Assembly (NCBI RefSeq): GCF_947179165.1
Contig: NC_077245.1
Location: 20,249,740-20,313,739, forward strand
Direction of reading: 5' to 3'
DNA from: Solanum dulcamara
Lineage: Eukaryota > Streptophyta > Magnoliopsida > Solanales > Solanaceae
DNA length: 64,000 nucleotides
Positions 42,318-54,545 of this stretch are shown here, one piece after another. Made by a program: the position numbers and the translations under genes. The notes beneath the pieces were generated by a model. It saw only the letters and a list, made by a program, of their open reading frames with translations, was not told where the DNA came from and did not search any database. Numbering within the stretch: the stretch's first letter is position 1; each line of letters begins with the position of its first letter.

Positions 42318-43214
42318 TTTAGGGACGTATTTGCTTGGAGTTACAAAGAGATGCCAGGATTAGACCCTAAAGTTGCAGTTCATCGTCTTGCCGTGAAATG
42401 AGGCACTCGTCCTGTTAAACAAGCTCAACGTCACTTTAGACCTGAACTGGTTCCTTTGATCGAAACTGATGTTAACAAGCTCACTGAAGTAGGTTTCATT
42501 CGTGAAGTCAAATATCCTACATGGATTTCAAGCATTGTATTTGTAAGAAAGAAGAATGGCCAAATACGAGTTTGTGTTGACTTTAGAGATCTTAATAATG
42601 CATGCCCTAAGGATGAATTTCCTCTTCTATTCTCTAGGCTTATGATTGATGCCACAACTGGATACGAGATAATGTCTTTCATGGATGGTTCATCTGGATA
42701 CAATCAAATTCGCATGGCACCAAGGGATGAATAACTTACTGCATTTCGCACGCCTAAAGGTATATATTGCTACAAAGTAATCCCTTTTGGTTTAAAAAAT
42801 GTTGGGGCTACTTATCAACGAGCCATGAAAAATATCTTTGATGACATACTTCATAAAACCGTTGAGTGCTATATTGATGACTTAGTAGTAAAATCAAGGA
42901 AGAGTGATGACCATTTGCAAGATTTGAGAATGGTGTTCGAACGACTTCGAAGATACCAACTCAAAATGAACCCTTTAAAATGTGCCTTTGAAGTTACTTC
43001 GAGAAAGTTTCTCGGTTTTATTGTTCGACATCGAGGAATCAAAATTGACCAAGATAAGATAAATGCTATTTTGAAGATATCTGAGCCAAAAAATATTCAT
43101 AAGTTAAAAAGCTTACAGGGAAAATTAGAATATCTTAGGAGGTTTATATCAAATCTAGCCGAGAGATGTCAACCGTTCAGTCGCCTTATGAAGAAAGATG
43201 TTCCTTTTGAATAG
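42318..43214 (+). pseudogene. Tat-type reverse transcriptase (broken)
   Basis: Contains FIREVKYPTWISSIVFVRKK, RVCVDFRDLNNACPKD, MDGSSGYNQIRM and the catalytic YIDDLVVKS box near 42870. A TAA at 42732 splits the palm. RKFLGFIVRHRGI and KIHKLKSLQGKLEYLRRF-like sequence form the connection. Two open pieces, 42456-42734 and 42825-43214. Confidence 0.9.
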
Positions 43215-43720
43215 GACCAAGCTTGTACCAATGCTTTCAAGAACATAAAGTCTTATTTGATGAAGCCTTCAGTACTTGTAGCTCCTATACGTGGAAAACC
43301 ATTGATTTTATGCATTACAGCATAAGAAAGGTCAGTAGGAGCACTTCTCGCATAAGAAAATAATGAAGGGAAAGAAAATGCCCTGTATTACTTGAGTAGG
43401 ATGATGACACAAAATGAGATCAAATATTCACCTATTGAGAAGTTATGTCTGGCACTCGTATTATTGATTCAGAAGATGAAGCACTACTTCCAAGCTCATA
43501 TTATACAACTTGTCTCTAAAGCGAATCATATCAAGTTTGTCATGTCCAAGCCTGTCTTAAGTGATCGACTAGCAAGGTGGTACCTCCAATTTTAACAATT
43601 TGAAATTGTGTATATATCTCAGAAGGCAGTAAAAGGACAAGTGCTAGCAGATTTCTTGGCCAATCATCCAATTCCGGACCTTTTCTCGAAAAAAAAAATC
43701 TTGCAACTACGAAAACAATG
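43215..43720 (+). pseudogene. RNase H attached to RT (broken)
   Basis: Reads ACTNAFKNIKSYL, PLILCITA, ENALYYLSRMM, EIKYSPIEKLCLAL and DRLARWYLQF, the order expected after a gypsy RT. It has several in-frame stops (43213, 43323, 43353, 43593). Confidence 0.8.
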
Positions 43721-43769
43721 ATTAGGAGTTATCTGACGAAGACGTAATGCTAGTGGAAATTCAGCCACC

Positions 43770-44200
43770 TTGGAAGATATATTTTGACGGTGTTGCACAT
43801 CGTGAAGGAGCCGGTGCTGGATTGGTATTTATCACTTCACTCTAACACAACACTGCTCCAATAATGTTGCTGAATATCAAGCACTCTTACTTGGGCTTGA
43901 AATGGCCATTGATATGAAACAATTGCAAATACAAGTTTTTGGGGATTCCAAGTTGGTGATCAATTAAGTCTTGGGTAATTATGAAGTAAAGAAGCCTAAG
44001 TTACTCCCATACTGCAATTATGCTCAAAAGATGATAGGATGGCTTGAAAAGGTGACTATTCAACATGTCCCTAGAAAGGAAAATAAGAATGCTGATGTGT
44101 AGGCAGCTTTAGCTTCTGCATTAGTATCGCCTGATGAAATGCAAGTTGTGGTTTGCCAAATATGGATAACTCCGCCTCCAGATGAGTATGAAGAAGAATT
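43770..44200 (+). pseudogene. Second, Tat-specific RNase H (broken)
   Basis: Reads NVAEYQALLLGLEMAIDMK, QVFGDSKLVIN, KMIGWLEKVTIQHVPRKENK and NADV*AALASALVS. The AEYxALLxGLE and GDSxLVxxQ motifs are those of the extra RNase H of the Tat lineage. There are stops at about 43965 and 44100 and a frameshift before 43870. Confidence 0.85.
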
Positions 44201-44279
44201 TTGACAAGTTATCGCCACTTCAGAGGCTGAAATTGAAGATTGGCGACAACCAATAATAGATTACTTATGTTATGGAATA

Positions 44280-45482
44280 TTGCCAGAAAATCTTCAAAGA
44301 AGGACAAAAATCCGACGACGAGCCCTTCATTTTCTTTATTATAAAAATACACTTTACAGGCGGTCGTTCAATGGAGTTCTTTTACGATGTTTTGGGGCAG
44401 ATGAATCTACTCAAGCTATGCAAGAAACACATTCTGTAGTATGTGGAGCACATCAATCTGGGCCAAAACTTCATTTTCACATAAAAAGGATGGGATATTA
44501 CTGGAAAACCATGGTGAAAGATTGTCTGGATTACGTCCGAAGATGTAAAGCTTGCCAATTCCATGTGAATTTTATACATCAACCCCAGAAGTATTGCACC
44601 CAACTATTATCTCATGGCCATTTGAAGCTTGGGGTTTGGATGTTGTTGGACCATTGCCTAAGTCCTCTGGTGGACATTTGTACATCCTGGCTGCAATTGA
44701 CTACTTCTCAAAATGGGCAAAAGTTGTTTCTTTTTGAGAAGTGAAGAAAGAGAATGTCGCTAACTTCATTTGATTCAATATTATCTACCGTTTTGGTATT
44801 ACTCGATACATATTGACAGATAATGGCAAGCCATTTGATAACAAGTTAATGACAAAGATATGTGATCTTTTTGTCTTCAAGCAACGCAATTCCTCTATGT
44901 ATTATGCGGCTGCTAATGGTCTCGCTGAAGCATTTAACAAGACGCTCTGCAACTTGTTGAAGAAAGTTGTTTCCAAGTCTAAGAGAGATTGGCATGAAAG
45001 AATGGAAGAGGCTCTTTGGGCATATAGGACTACGTATCGCACGCCAACACAAGCGACTCCCTATTCTCTTATTTATGGAGTTGAAGCAGTCCTTCCACGT
45101 AAGCGTCAAATCCCATCATTGCGCTTGCTATTCAAGAAGGACTCACTAATGAAGAAAATGCTCGGTTACGCCTTGAAGAATTGGAGGCTCTTGATGAAAA
45201 AAGACTAGAGGCCCAATAAAGTCTGGAATGTACCAAGCTCGTCTAGCTCAATCTTTTAATAATAAGGTTCGTCTTAGATGCTTCCAAGTGGGTGATCAAG
45301 TTCTTGTTATAAGAAGACCTATTATTACTTCTCGTCGGTCTAGAAGCAAGCTTTCTGCTAAATGGGATGGATCATATGTGGTACAAGAAGTATACTCAAG
45401 TGGCGCTTACAAACTGGTCGACTCAGAAGGATTGCGCATTGGCCCCATTAATAGAAAGTTCATAAAGAGATACTATCCTTGA
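44280..45482 (+). pseudogene. Tat-type integrase (broken)
   Basis: The zinc-binding HHCC part reads HQSGPKLHFHIKRMGYYW, VRRCKACQ. The catalytic core reads AWGLDVVGPLP, RYILTDNGKPFDN and NGLAEAFNKTLCN, the three acidic positions being visible. The C-terminal part at 45228-45482 contains VLVIRRPIIT and LSAKWDGSYVVQEVYSSGAY. Frameshifts near 44570 and 45208 and a TGA at 44736 break it. Confidence 0.88.
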
Positions 45483-46078
45483 AGAAAAGAAATATGCTCC
45501 TTAAGGTACAAACTGCATGTTACTCCTAGCCCGTAAGAGTATAAACTGTGCACGACATCAAAAAAAATATATCCGCTAGGTTGAAAATCTCGAAAGAGGC
45601 GTCTAGGCAAAAGTTAGTACACAAAAAAAAATCACTCTTTCAAAACTACTTTATGACTTGATCCTCTTCACTGAGGTACGTAGGTGCTTGAAATTACATT
45701 CTGAGTTCAGTCGCATGGGTATCCAAAAAATACATAGTCTCTCTTGACCCTTTTCGCCGAGGTCCGTGGTGCTTAGAGTTACATCCTAAGTTTAGTCTCA
45801 TAAGTTCAAAAGAAAAGGGACACGTTATTATTTGAGCATCACAATATTCTTGTAGATTGTCATATATAACGTGTGAATTAGAGAAAGCCAATCAAGACAG
45901 AATTTGAATTGACTTCAAAGAAATATTCATACAAATATGTAAAGTTATTAATTGTGATTATTGTACACAGTGTAGTTCTATGAATCTTCTTTTCGACTTC
46001 TCTACGCTGAGATATGAGTATTTTTAATAAAATCATGCGAATATGAATCTGTCATTTTTCCTGCATGTAAAGTATTTG

Positions 46079-46690
46079 TCTTAGACAGTGTAAAAAATCT
46101 TTGGCTTGGGCTATGGGATGCCTTTGGCTCAGACGGTGTAAAGTCTTTGCCACAAATCATATAAAGTCTTTGCCTCAGACGGTGTAAAGTCTTTGGCATA
46201 AACTATGTAATGTCTTTGACTCAGACGGTATAAAGTCTTTGCCACAAATCATATAAAGTATTTGCCTCAGACGGTGAAAAGTCTGTGGCTTGGACTATGT
46301 GATGCCTTTGACTCAGACGGTGTAAAGTGTTTGCCACGAATTATATAAAGTCTTTGCCACAAATCATATAAAGTTTTTGCCTCAGACGGTGTAAAGTCTT
46401 TGGCTTGGACTATGTGATGCCTTTGACTCAGACGATGTAAAGTCTTTGCCATAAATCATGTAAAGTTTTTTGCCTCAGACGGTGTAAATTCTTTGGCTTG
46501 GACTATGTGATGCCTTTGACTCAGACGGTGTAAAGTCTTTTACATAAATCATGTAAAGTTTTTGCCTCAGACAGTGTAAAGTCTTTGGCTTAGACTATGT
46601 GATGCATTTGATTCAATCGGTGTAAAGTCTTCGTCAAAGATAATGTAAAATTATTGGCTCAAACAATGCAGCATCTTTGACTCCAATAGA
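46079..46690. repeat. 46-bp satellite with 92-bp higher-order unit
   Basis: About 13 subunits of 46 bp, each starting TCAGACGGTGTAAAGTCTTT. Two subtypes alternate: one continues GGCTTGGACTATGTGATG, the other GCCACAAATCATATAAAG. It sits in the 3' non-coding part of the Tat-type element, where such satellites are often found. Confidence 0.88.
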
Positions 46691-47028
46691 ATAAAAGTTC
46701 ATTGTATATGAAGTAATATTTTCACTTGCAAAAAAAATGGCCTAAATAAAAAAAACGTACCTCGTATCTTGATGAACTCAAGAGTGTATGCAAAAAAGAG
46801 CATCAAAATTGTCAATGCCAATGATAAAAATAAATAAAATGAGAGAGTATATTTATAGACAAATAGTGATGGTGAGGGAGTCCTTCTCCCAAAGTAACTA
46901 TAATTACTTTTTGGGTTAGGACTCTAGTGGATTGGTACAAATTTATTCTCTCCAAATCCTAATTGATTGTGAAATTGTGAAAAATTTGGGCTATCCGTAT
47001 TCTAAAAGGAGCGTGTCCTTTCTCTAAT

Positions 47029-47031
47029 TGG

Positions 47032-47073
<42 letters not shown>

Positions 47074-47170
47074 TGGTTAACAAATGTCTACTCTTTATTT
47101 TGTTGATCTCTATCATATTCTAATTGTTCAAATCTAGTAATAAATAAATAATAATAATAATAATAATAAA
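47029..47170. repeat. ATT/AAT microsatellites
   Basis: (ATT)n at about 47029-47072, then (AAT)n at about 47148-47170, inside the 3' region of the Tat-type element. No function is evident. Confidence 0.9.
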
Positions 47171-47360
47171 AAATTAAAAAAGTGATCAAGTTCGAGTCTC
47201 ATTATTTACTCCAACTATGTCACTCTAATTGGAGGAACGTATTAATTTAATATGTTCATGGTGCATATTAAATTGCACAACATACTATTATCGTTTAGTT
47301 AATACTTCAAGCCTAGTCTTTGTATAAAATACTCTGACAAGACTTGCAGTAGGAGGCATT

Positions 47361-48288
47361 TGTAAACATTAAAATTATATTGGATTTAAATCCATAAATT
47401 AATTTAGACTATATTAAATTCAAGAAAATAGTCCAAATGATGTGGCAATCCAAGTCAAATAAATGATCCACTAAAAGCACACCATGTGTCAAAGTTATGT
47501 GGCAATCCAAATCAAATTAAATAATCCACTAAAATTATGCCACGTATCAAAATTATATGGCAATTCAAGTCAAATTAAATGAGCCATTAGAATCATGAGT
47601 TGTGCCAAAATTATATGGCAATCCAAGTCAAATTAAATAAGCCACTAAAATCATGCCACTTGTCGAAGTTATGTGGCAATCTAAGTCAAATTAAATGAGC
47701 TACTAGAATAATGTCACGTATATATGTGACATGTTCTGACCAATCAAATTAAAGCTCTTCACCAAAGAAATCTGATTGGTCAGTTCAAACCAACCAATAA
47801 AATCACACCCTCATACCACTCCATACAACTATAAATAGAGGTCCTCATTATTCTCAGAGGGGGGGGGGGGGGAAAGAACAAGAAGCAAGAAGAGAGCTCG
47901 TGGATCAAAGGCCGCAAATTCTCTACAAAGCTACAAAGTTCAAGTAATCAAATTCAAGTTAATGTTCAAGATCAAGAACGGAGGCAAATATCAAAAAATT
48001 GGAGATCAAGTTACTTGTTCATATTTATTATTCGTCATAACCGTACAAGTGTTAGTGACAAATAATTCAAATCCAAATTTGAAGACAAAGATTCAAGATC
48101 AAGCTATTCAAGCCCTTGACTCTAAATCAAATTCTAGTTCAACATATTCCATATTACTTGAAGAATCAGAAGATTATCATAGAGATTGTAACACGCACTA
48201 TATTTTGAAATCAAATATTACTCTTGGTTACTCCAATTTTTTGGTCTTGATTATTTATTTTTCTCGGCTCGAAAATTTGTTGTTTACA
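47361..48288 (+). repeat. 3' LTR of Tat-type element
   Basis: 928 bp, TGTAAACA...TGTTTACA. It is 65 bp longer than the 5' LTR because it has five instead of four 58-bp units and a 13-base G-run after CTCAGA where the 5' LTR has a short one. The TATA box CTATAAATAG is near 47829. Confidence 0.93.
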
Positions 48289-48293
48289 CATGT

Positions 48294-49000
48294 ATTTGAA
48301 TGTATCTATTCTTTGTTATACATTTGTATCAATGTATTTTTTGTATTTATAGTAGTGAAATTTATAAATCTATATATCAAAGATGATTAAGAACAATTGA
48401 AAAAGATATTTATATCACTATAATAGGCAAATCGAGGTTTCACCAAAGTTTATAGTACATGTATCACTTCATATGAAAAAATTTGAGAAATTTCGATTGA
48501 ATTTTGAATAGTGTTTCAAAATTTGAAGCGTGATATTAAAGTATTCATGTTTAAAGTTGAAGTTTTGAGCTTTAAGAGTCCAATTATTAAATAAAAGACT
48601 GAAAAATTAATTACACATGATTTACAAGAATTTTTCTTTTAAAAAAGATCTTCTCACACCACCTACGCAAATCACTTCTGTTTGTAATAATATTTAGGTC
48701 AAATCCATCGGTGACCCCTTAAAGTTGGCACTAAGTTTCACTTAGACACTTCAAGTGGGCGATGTTTACTTTAGACACCTTATGTCAGGTTGAAGACTTC
48801 TTTAAGGATTATAATTGATGTTTTATTTTATTGTATGATTTACAATATGTTGTTGTTTTTATGTACTTTTGATTATCATATTTTTTTTACGTTTATCTAT
48901 TTAAAAGGAAAAAAAATGTTTTCTAGCAATATTGTTACTTATTTTATCTTTTATAATGTATTTTTATTTTATAAAGATAAATAAATTCCTTAGTCTTCAA
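48294..49000. other. Far side of the AT array, then intergenic
   Basis: 48294-48350 continues the TATACATTTGTATCAATGTA array. The rest is AT-rich with no supported gene; the open frame at 48790-48984 is low-complexity. Confidence 0.5.
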
Positions 49001-49132
49001 TTGGATCCAAGATGAATAATGGAGATATGTGTCTTTTGGATAGTGTCACAACTCATACGATATTAAAAGAAAAGAAATATTTCTGTCATTTGATTATGAA
49101 AAAATGTCAATATAATATCCGGTAGTACAAAA

Positions 49133-49870
49133 TTGATTGAAGGCTCTGGAAGAGCGGCTTTATTACTACCTGGAGGAACTATATTGGTAATTGATAATGC
49201 ATTGTATTATAGTAAGTCTCAAAGAAACTTGTTAAGTTTCAAGGTTATTCGCCAAAATGACTATCATATTGAGACTGCGAATGAAGGAAAGGTTGAATAC
49301 CTTTATATTACAACAATAAATATGGAGAAGAAAATTGTGCACGAAAAATTACCTGCACTTTCTTCTGGATTGTACCGTACAAATATTAGTACTGTTGAAT
49401 CACATGCCATTGTAAACAAAAGGTTTACTAATTCTAATGATTGTATCATTTGGCATGACCGGTTGGGCCATCCCGATTATACTATGATGCGCAGAATTAT
49501 TGAAAATTCACATGTACACACTTTGAAGAATCAGAAAATTCTTCAATCTAAGGAATTCTCTTGTGTTGCTTGTTCCCAAGAAAAACTGATTATTAAATCA
49601 TCAGCAACTAAGGTTGGGATTAAATCTCCTGCGTTTCTAGAACGTATACAGGGTGATATATGTGGGTCAATTTACCCTTCATGTGGACCATTTAAATATT
49701 ATATGGTCTTGATAGATGCATCTACAAGATGGTCACATGTGTGCTTATTACCAACTTGCAACATAGCTTTTTCGAGATTGTTAGCTCAAATTATAAGGTT
49801 AAGAGTACAATTTCCATATTATGCAATAAAGACAATTCGTCTTGATAATGTTGGTGAATTTACATCTTAA
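49133..49870 (+). pseudogene. Copia protease end and integrase N-terminal part
   Basis: Contains GSGRAALLLPGG, LSFKVIRQNDYHIET, IWHDRLGHPDYTMMRRII (the H of the zinc domain), FSCVACSQEK, ERIQGDICGSIYP and YYMVLIDASTRWSHV. It reaches IRLDNVGEFTS, where the usual DNG/AGEF is present as DNVGEF, then a TAA at 49868. Confidence 0.85.
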
Positions 49871-49975
49871 TCCTTTAATGATTATTGTATGTCGGTTAGA
49901 ATAAAAGTTGAGCATCCGGTCACTCATGTCCATACTCAAAATGGTCTAGCAGAATCATTGATTAAACGCCTCTAA

Positions 49976-50566
49976 TTGATAGCTAGACCATTGCTAATGA
50001 GGATAAAACTTCCTATTTTAGTATGGAGGCATGCTATTTTGCATGCAGCAACACTTGTGCGCATAAGACCAACAATTTTTCATGAATTTTCCCCATTACA
50101 GTTGTCTTTTGGAAGGAAGCCAAATATATCTCATCTTAGAATATTTGGGTGTGCGGTATATGTCTCAATTGCTCCACCGCACCACACAAAGATGGGTCAC
50201 CAAAGAAGGTTGGAAATATATGTTGGGTATGAATCTCCTTCTATTATAAAATATTTGGAACCTATGACTGGAGATTTATTTACGGCAAGATTCGTTGATT
50301 GTCATTTTGATGAATCGGTATACCCAACATTAGGGGGAGAACATAAGCAATTGAAAAATAAGATAGATTGGAATTCATTATCACTATCTCATTTAGATCC
50401 TCGAACAAATCAATGTGAGCAAGAAATTCAAAAGATGATTTATTTACAGAATATTGCAAATCAACTGTCGGATGCATTTAATAACCTTCCACGGGTTACT
50501 AAATTGCATATCCCAGCTGCTAATGCTCAAGTTCGAGTTGATGTTCCGGTAGGACAACTTGTTTAG
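49976..50566 (+). pseudogene. Copia integrase C-terminal part
   Basis: Reads LPILVWRHAILHAATLVRIR, FSPLQLSFGRKPNISHLRIF and GCAVYVSIAPPHHTKMGHQR, the standard integrase end of copia polyproteins, followed by a variable Ser/Asn-rich link. A stop at 50564 ends this piece. Confidence 0.85.
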
Positions 50567-51034
50567 ACAAATGAATCTAGACCATGCTTAAAACGTGGAA
50601 GACTAATTGGTTCTAAAGATAAAAATCCTCGGAAAAGGAAAGGAATAAATGATCAAGATGATCATAATTTGGAGGCAAGTGCTCAAGAAGAGCCCAGAGA
50701 CACAATAAATGGTGATATCACAAAGGAGGTCCAAGTACCTGAAAATAATGAGGATGAAGAAATCTCAATAAGTTATGTCTCAACATAAAAATGGTGGAAC
50801 CGAAATAATATTGTGGTTGATAATATTTTTGCTTATAATGTTGCCATTGAAATAATGCAACAAGATAAGGATCTTGAACCAAAATCTGTCTATGAATATA
50901 GACAGAGAAATGATTGGCCAAAATGAAAGGATGCAATTAAAGCAGAGTTAACTTCACTTGAAAAATGTGAAGTTTTCAGATCAATAATCCGAACACCTGA
51001 AGGTGTCAAGCTAGTAGGGCACAAATAAATTTTT

Positions 51035-51393
51035 GTGCATAAACGAAATGAAAAGGGTGAAGTCATAAGATATAAAGCACGACTTGTAGCCCAAGGTTTT
51101 TCGCAAAGACCTGACATTGACTATATGAAAACATATTCCCCTGTGGTGGATGCAATTACCTTCAGGTATCTAATAAATTTGACAGTTCATGAAAAGCTTG
51201 AAATACACCTAATGGACGTGGTCACTGCCTATTTATATGGCTCATTGGACCACGATATTTTTATGAAAATTTTTGAAGGATTCAAAGTGCCTGAAGCATA
51301 CAAGGATTCTCGAGAAACTTGCTCAATAAAGCTTCAGAAATCCTTATACGGGTTGAAACAATCAGGGCGCATGTGGTACAAACTATTATTAGT
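51035..51393 (+). pseudogene. Copia reverse transcriptase, 5' part
   Basis: Reads YKARLVAQGFSQRPDIDYMK, TYSPVVDAITFRYLI, LMDVVTAYLYGSLDHDIFMK and SLYGLKQSGRMWYKLL. The catalytic YVDD box is missing because the element is cut just downstream. The last residues of the open frame (after 51385) come from the flanking repeat. Confidence 0.88.
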
Positions 51394-53892
51394 GGTAATG
51401 TATGTCACATTTTTACAATGAGTGTTGAAAGAAAATTTATCTTATAAATAAATAACAACATATCCAATATAGTTTTATAAGTGAGATATTGAGAGGATGG
51501 TGTGTACACAATCATGTTCCTATCCTATGAAAATCGATAGATTATTTTTGAAAGAAAAATTTAGTTACTTAATATAAATTGTGTGAATAAATCTTTTTCT
51601 CTATTGTTATAAGTATTTTTCTAATTTCGTCATTGCTTAATAAATCATATAAGAGAAGAATTTTTTAAAATTTTTACTTCTCTACGTTTTTTTGGTATAA
51701 TTCATAAATATACACTCAAACTTGACTTAAATGATAACTCAATATTTCAACTTTGAGTATGCACTTCTAAACACCACAACTCATCTCCATTATTTCAGTT
51801 GAACACTCCAACTTACAAAAAGATCATCTAGACCCATTCAAAATTTAATGTGTCACATCATCATCGAGTGTATAGAGACATGATAAAGTCGAGTTGAGGT
51901 ATTTAGTTGCTAGAAGAGACCAATTTGAAGTGTTTAGATATGTACTTCTAAAGTTGGAGTACTTACTTACCAACTACGTTCAATTAAACGTCTGTTTATG
52001 TATTATGCCTTTATTTTCTCATTCTAATTTTAAATAATTAGTGCTTAGATAAACTATTATTAATTAGTGGCAATGCGTGTTACCTTTTTTACAACACGCG
52101 TTAAAAAAAATCAACTAACAAATAAATAACATATCAAATATAATCTTACATGTAGGATATTGATGGCAAGTGAAAGGCAAAAAAATGAAAAAAGTTAGAT
52201 CAACATTGGACACATGTCCTTTTTTAATTGGTCAATAATTTTATTTTTTAATATTTTATTTGATTTTCTTCACTTATTTTGATATCAGTCCAAAATAAAG
52301 TTATTTTAAAATACAATACATTTGGAATTATATTTGAAATCAAATAAAAAGAAAAAGCAAGTAAAATAGAAAGAATAAATAAAATCAATAGAAAAAAGAA
52401 AAAAAATGAATGAGGGTAAAAAAAATATGAAAAAAATAAGAAGTTTAAATACAAGGCAAAGAAAATAAGAATATTTTTTAAAAAAATTAAAAATAAAAAT
52501 AAACATGTGGCGGCATGTGTTACACAACACAACCAACTTACTTGATTGAAGGTATCATGTCAGCACAAACAATGCACGAAAATACAGAAAAAATGAGTTT
52601 GAGGGGACTAATAAAACCTAGTTAAATTTAGGTGTGTCGTTGAGATTTCGAGCATAGTTTTGAGGGGAAGGGGGGTTACTTGTGTTTCTCCCTTCTTTTT
52701 TTCTCAATCGAATTTTGAAATAAATAATGGATTAGACGACCTATTATTAGTGTAACGTATGTCGCGTTTTTCGATAATGCGTGTCAGATTTTTCACAATG
52801 CGTGTCACACTTTTTACAACGCGTGTTGAAAGAATATTCATCTACCAAATAAATAATAACATATCCAATATAATTTTATAAGTGACGAGAGGGTCGTGTG
52901 TATACAATCTCATTTTTACCTTATGAAAATAAATAAATTATTTCTGAAAGAAAATTTTAGATATTTAATATAAATCAAGTGTAAATAAATATTGTTCTCT
53001 AATGTAAAAAGTATTTTTCTAATTTCACCGTTGTTTAATAAATCAAATAAGAGAAGAAAATTTTCTAATTTTTACTTCTCTCCGTATTTTCTTAATACAT
53101 AATCATACACTCAAATAATAATTAAATATTTTAACTTTGAATATGAACATATAGAAACCGCAACTTATCTCCATTGTATTAGTTGAATGCTCTAACTTAC
53201 AAAATGATCACCTAGACACCTCTAAAAATTTATGTGTCACATCATCATCGAGTTTCTAGAGACACAGTAAAAATAAATTGGAGTGTTTAGTTGCTAGTTG
53301 AGACAAAGCCAAAATATTTAGATGTATGCTTTTAAAATTGGAGTGTTTTTAGTTGCCAACTACGATCAATTTGAGTGTCTGTTTATGTATTGTGGTTTTT
53401 TTTCTCATTGTAATTTTTAAATAAATAATGCATTAGACAAATTTTATTAGTAATAACGCGTGTCACATTTTTCACAACGTGTGTTGAAAAAAATAATCCA
53501 GATAACAAACAAATAGTAACATAGCAAGTGTAATTGTACATATAAGATATTGAAAGTATGGTGTGTACTCATTCTTATCCGTTATCTTTGAAGATAAAAA
53601 GACTATTTCCGATAAAAATTAAATAAGTTGCTTAATATCATATCGAGTATGAATAAATATTTTCCCCCTATTGTAATGAGTATTTTTTTCAATTTCATCA
53701 TTGCTTAATAAATCAATCACGAGAAGAAAATTTTCTAGTTTTTACTTTTCTATATTTTTTTCTCAATCTAATTTTTAAATGAATTATGCATTAGACAAAC
53801 TATAATTAGTGGTAACGTATGTCACGCTCACGCTTATTACAAAAGCATGTCAGAATTTTCATGTGTTTGAAAGAAAATTCATCTAACAAATA

Positions 53893-54545
53893 AAGAGAAA
53901 AAACCTAAAATAGTCCCTTATTTTTGGGTCAAGACTCAAAGTCATCATTGAGTTTTCATATAAAGCACTAATAGTCCCTCATATTTATAATATTGATGCA
54001 CTTTTGGTCCCCCCCTAAACTTTTGCCTATTTTTTTAATATTGATTTTGTCCACAATTTCATATATGAAATGTTCAATTGTCTTTTTATATATTTAGCAG
54101 AAACAATAATTTCATGTGAGAAAATGTGGAAAAAAAATGCCTTGTTCTTTTAGTAAAAATATTATTGAAGCTATAATTCGAAAGGTTCATCACGTCGATT
54201 TCACGCGTAATAGTACAAAAATATCTTTTCTTGCAATGTCATATGTCAAAGTTTTCTTAGTTTAGTGACAATAAAATTTCTTTTGAACAGAATAAAGTGT
54301 TTTTCTTCTCACCTTCTCTCACATGAAGTTATTAATACTAGTAAATATATATAAAAAGATGATTGAACATTCCATATATAAAATTGTTGATAAAATTAAT
54401 TTTAAAAAATAGGTAAAAGTTTGGGGGAGGACCAAAAGTGCACCAATATTACAAACATGAGGACTATTAGTGCTTCATGTGAAAACACAAGGATAACTTT
54501 GAGTGTTAACACAAAGATAAGGAACTATTTTGGGCTTTTTCTCTT
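53893..54545. mobile_element. Element with about 200-bp terminal inverted repeats
   Basis: The left end AAGAGAAAAAACCTAAAATA mirrors the right end, and the mirror extends about 200 bp inwards (CACTAATAGTCC, TGCACTTTTGGTCC, TTTTTATATATTTA blocks). No transposase is seen. The long TIR suggests a Mutator-like or fold-back element; a possible 9-bp duplication is not exact. It interrupts a unit of the 690-bp array. Confidence 0.8.

Larger units (their letters stand above)
37307..48288 (+). mobile_element. Complete decayed Ty3/gypsy element, Tat type
   Basis: 10,982 bp with two LTRs and an exact 5-bp target duplication CATGT (37302-37306 and 48289-48293). Order: LTR, primer-binding site, gag, protease, RT, RNase H, second RNase H, integrase, a long non-coding 3' region with a 46-bp satellite, a polypurine-like AGTAGGAGGCATT and the 3' LTR. 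A second RNase H between RT-RNase H and integrase is the mark of the Tat lineage. Many stops and frameshifts make it inactive. The two LTRs are similar but differ in repeat copy number, so the insertion is of moderate age. Confidence 0.93.
49000..51393 (+). mobile_element. Truncated Ty1/copia element
   Basis: Protease-integrase-RT order, with RT downstream of integrase as in copia. It begins around LDSVTTHTILKEKKYF (49035-49080), where the protease Asp is in DSVTT for the usual DSATT. It is cut within the RT at GLKQSGRMWYKLL (about 51345-51385). There is no gag, LTR or RNase H. It passes directly into a diverged tandem array whose motif starts at 51383. Confidence 0.88.

Noticed and set aside
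52248..52536. Phe/Leu-rich minus-strand frames that look like membrane proteins
   Set aside because: They come from an A-rich low-complexity tract inside the 690-bp array; no start context or homologue.
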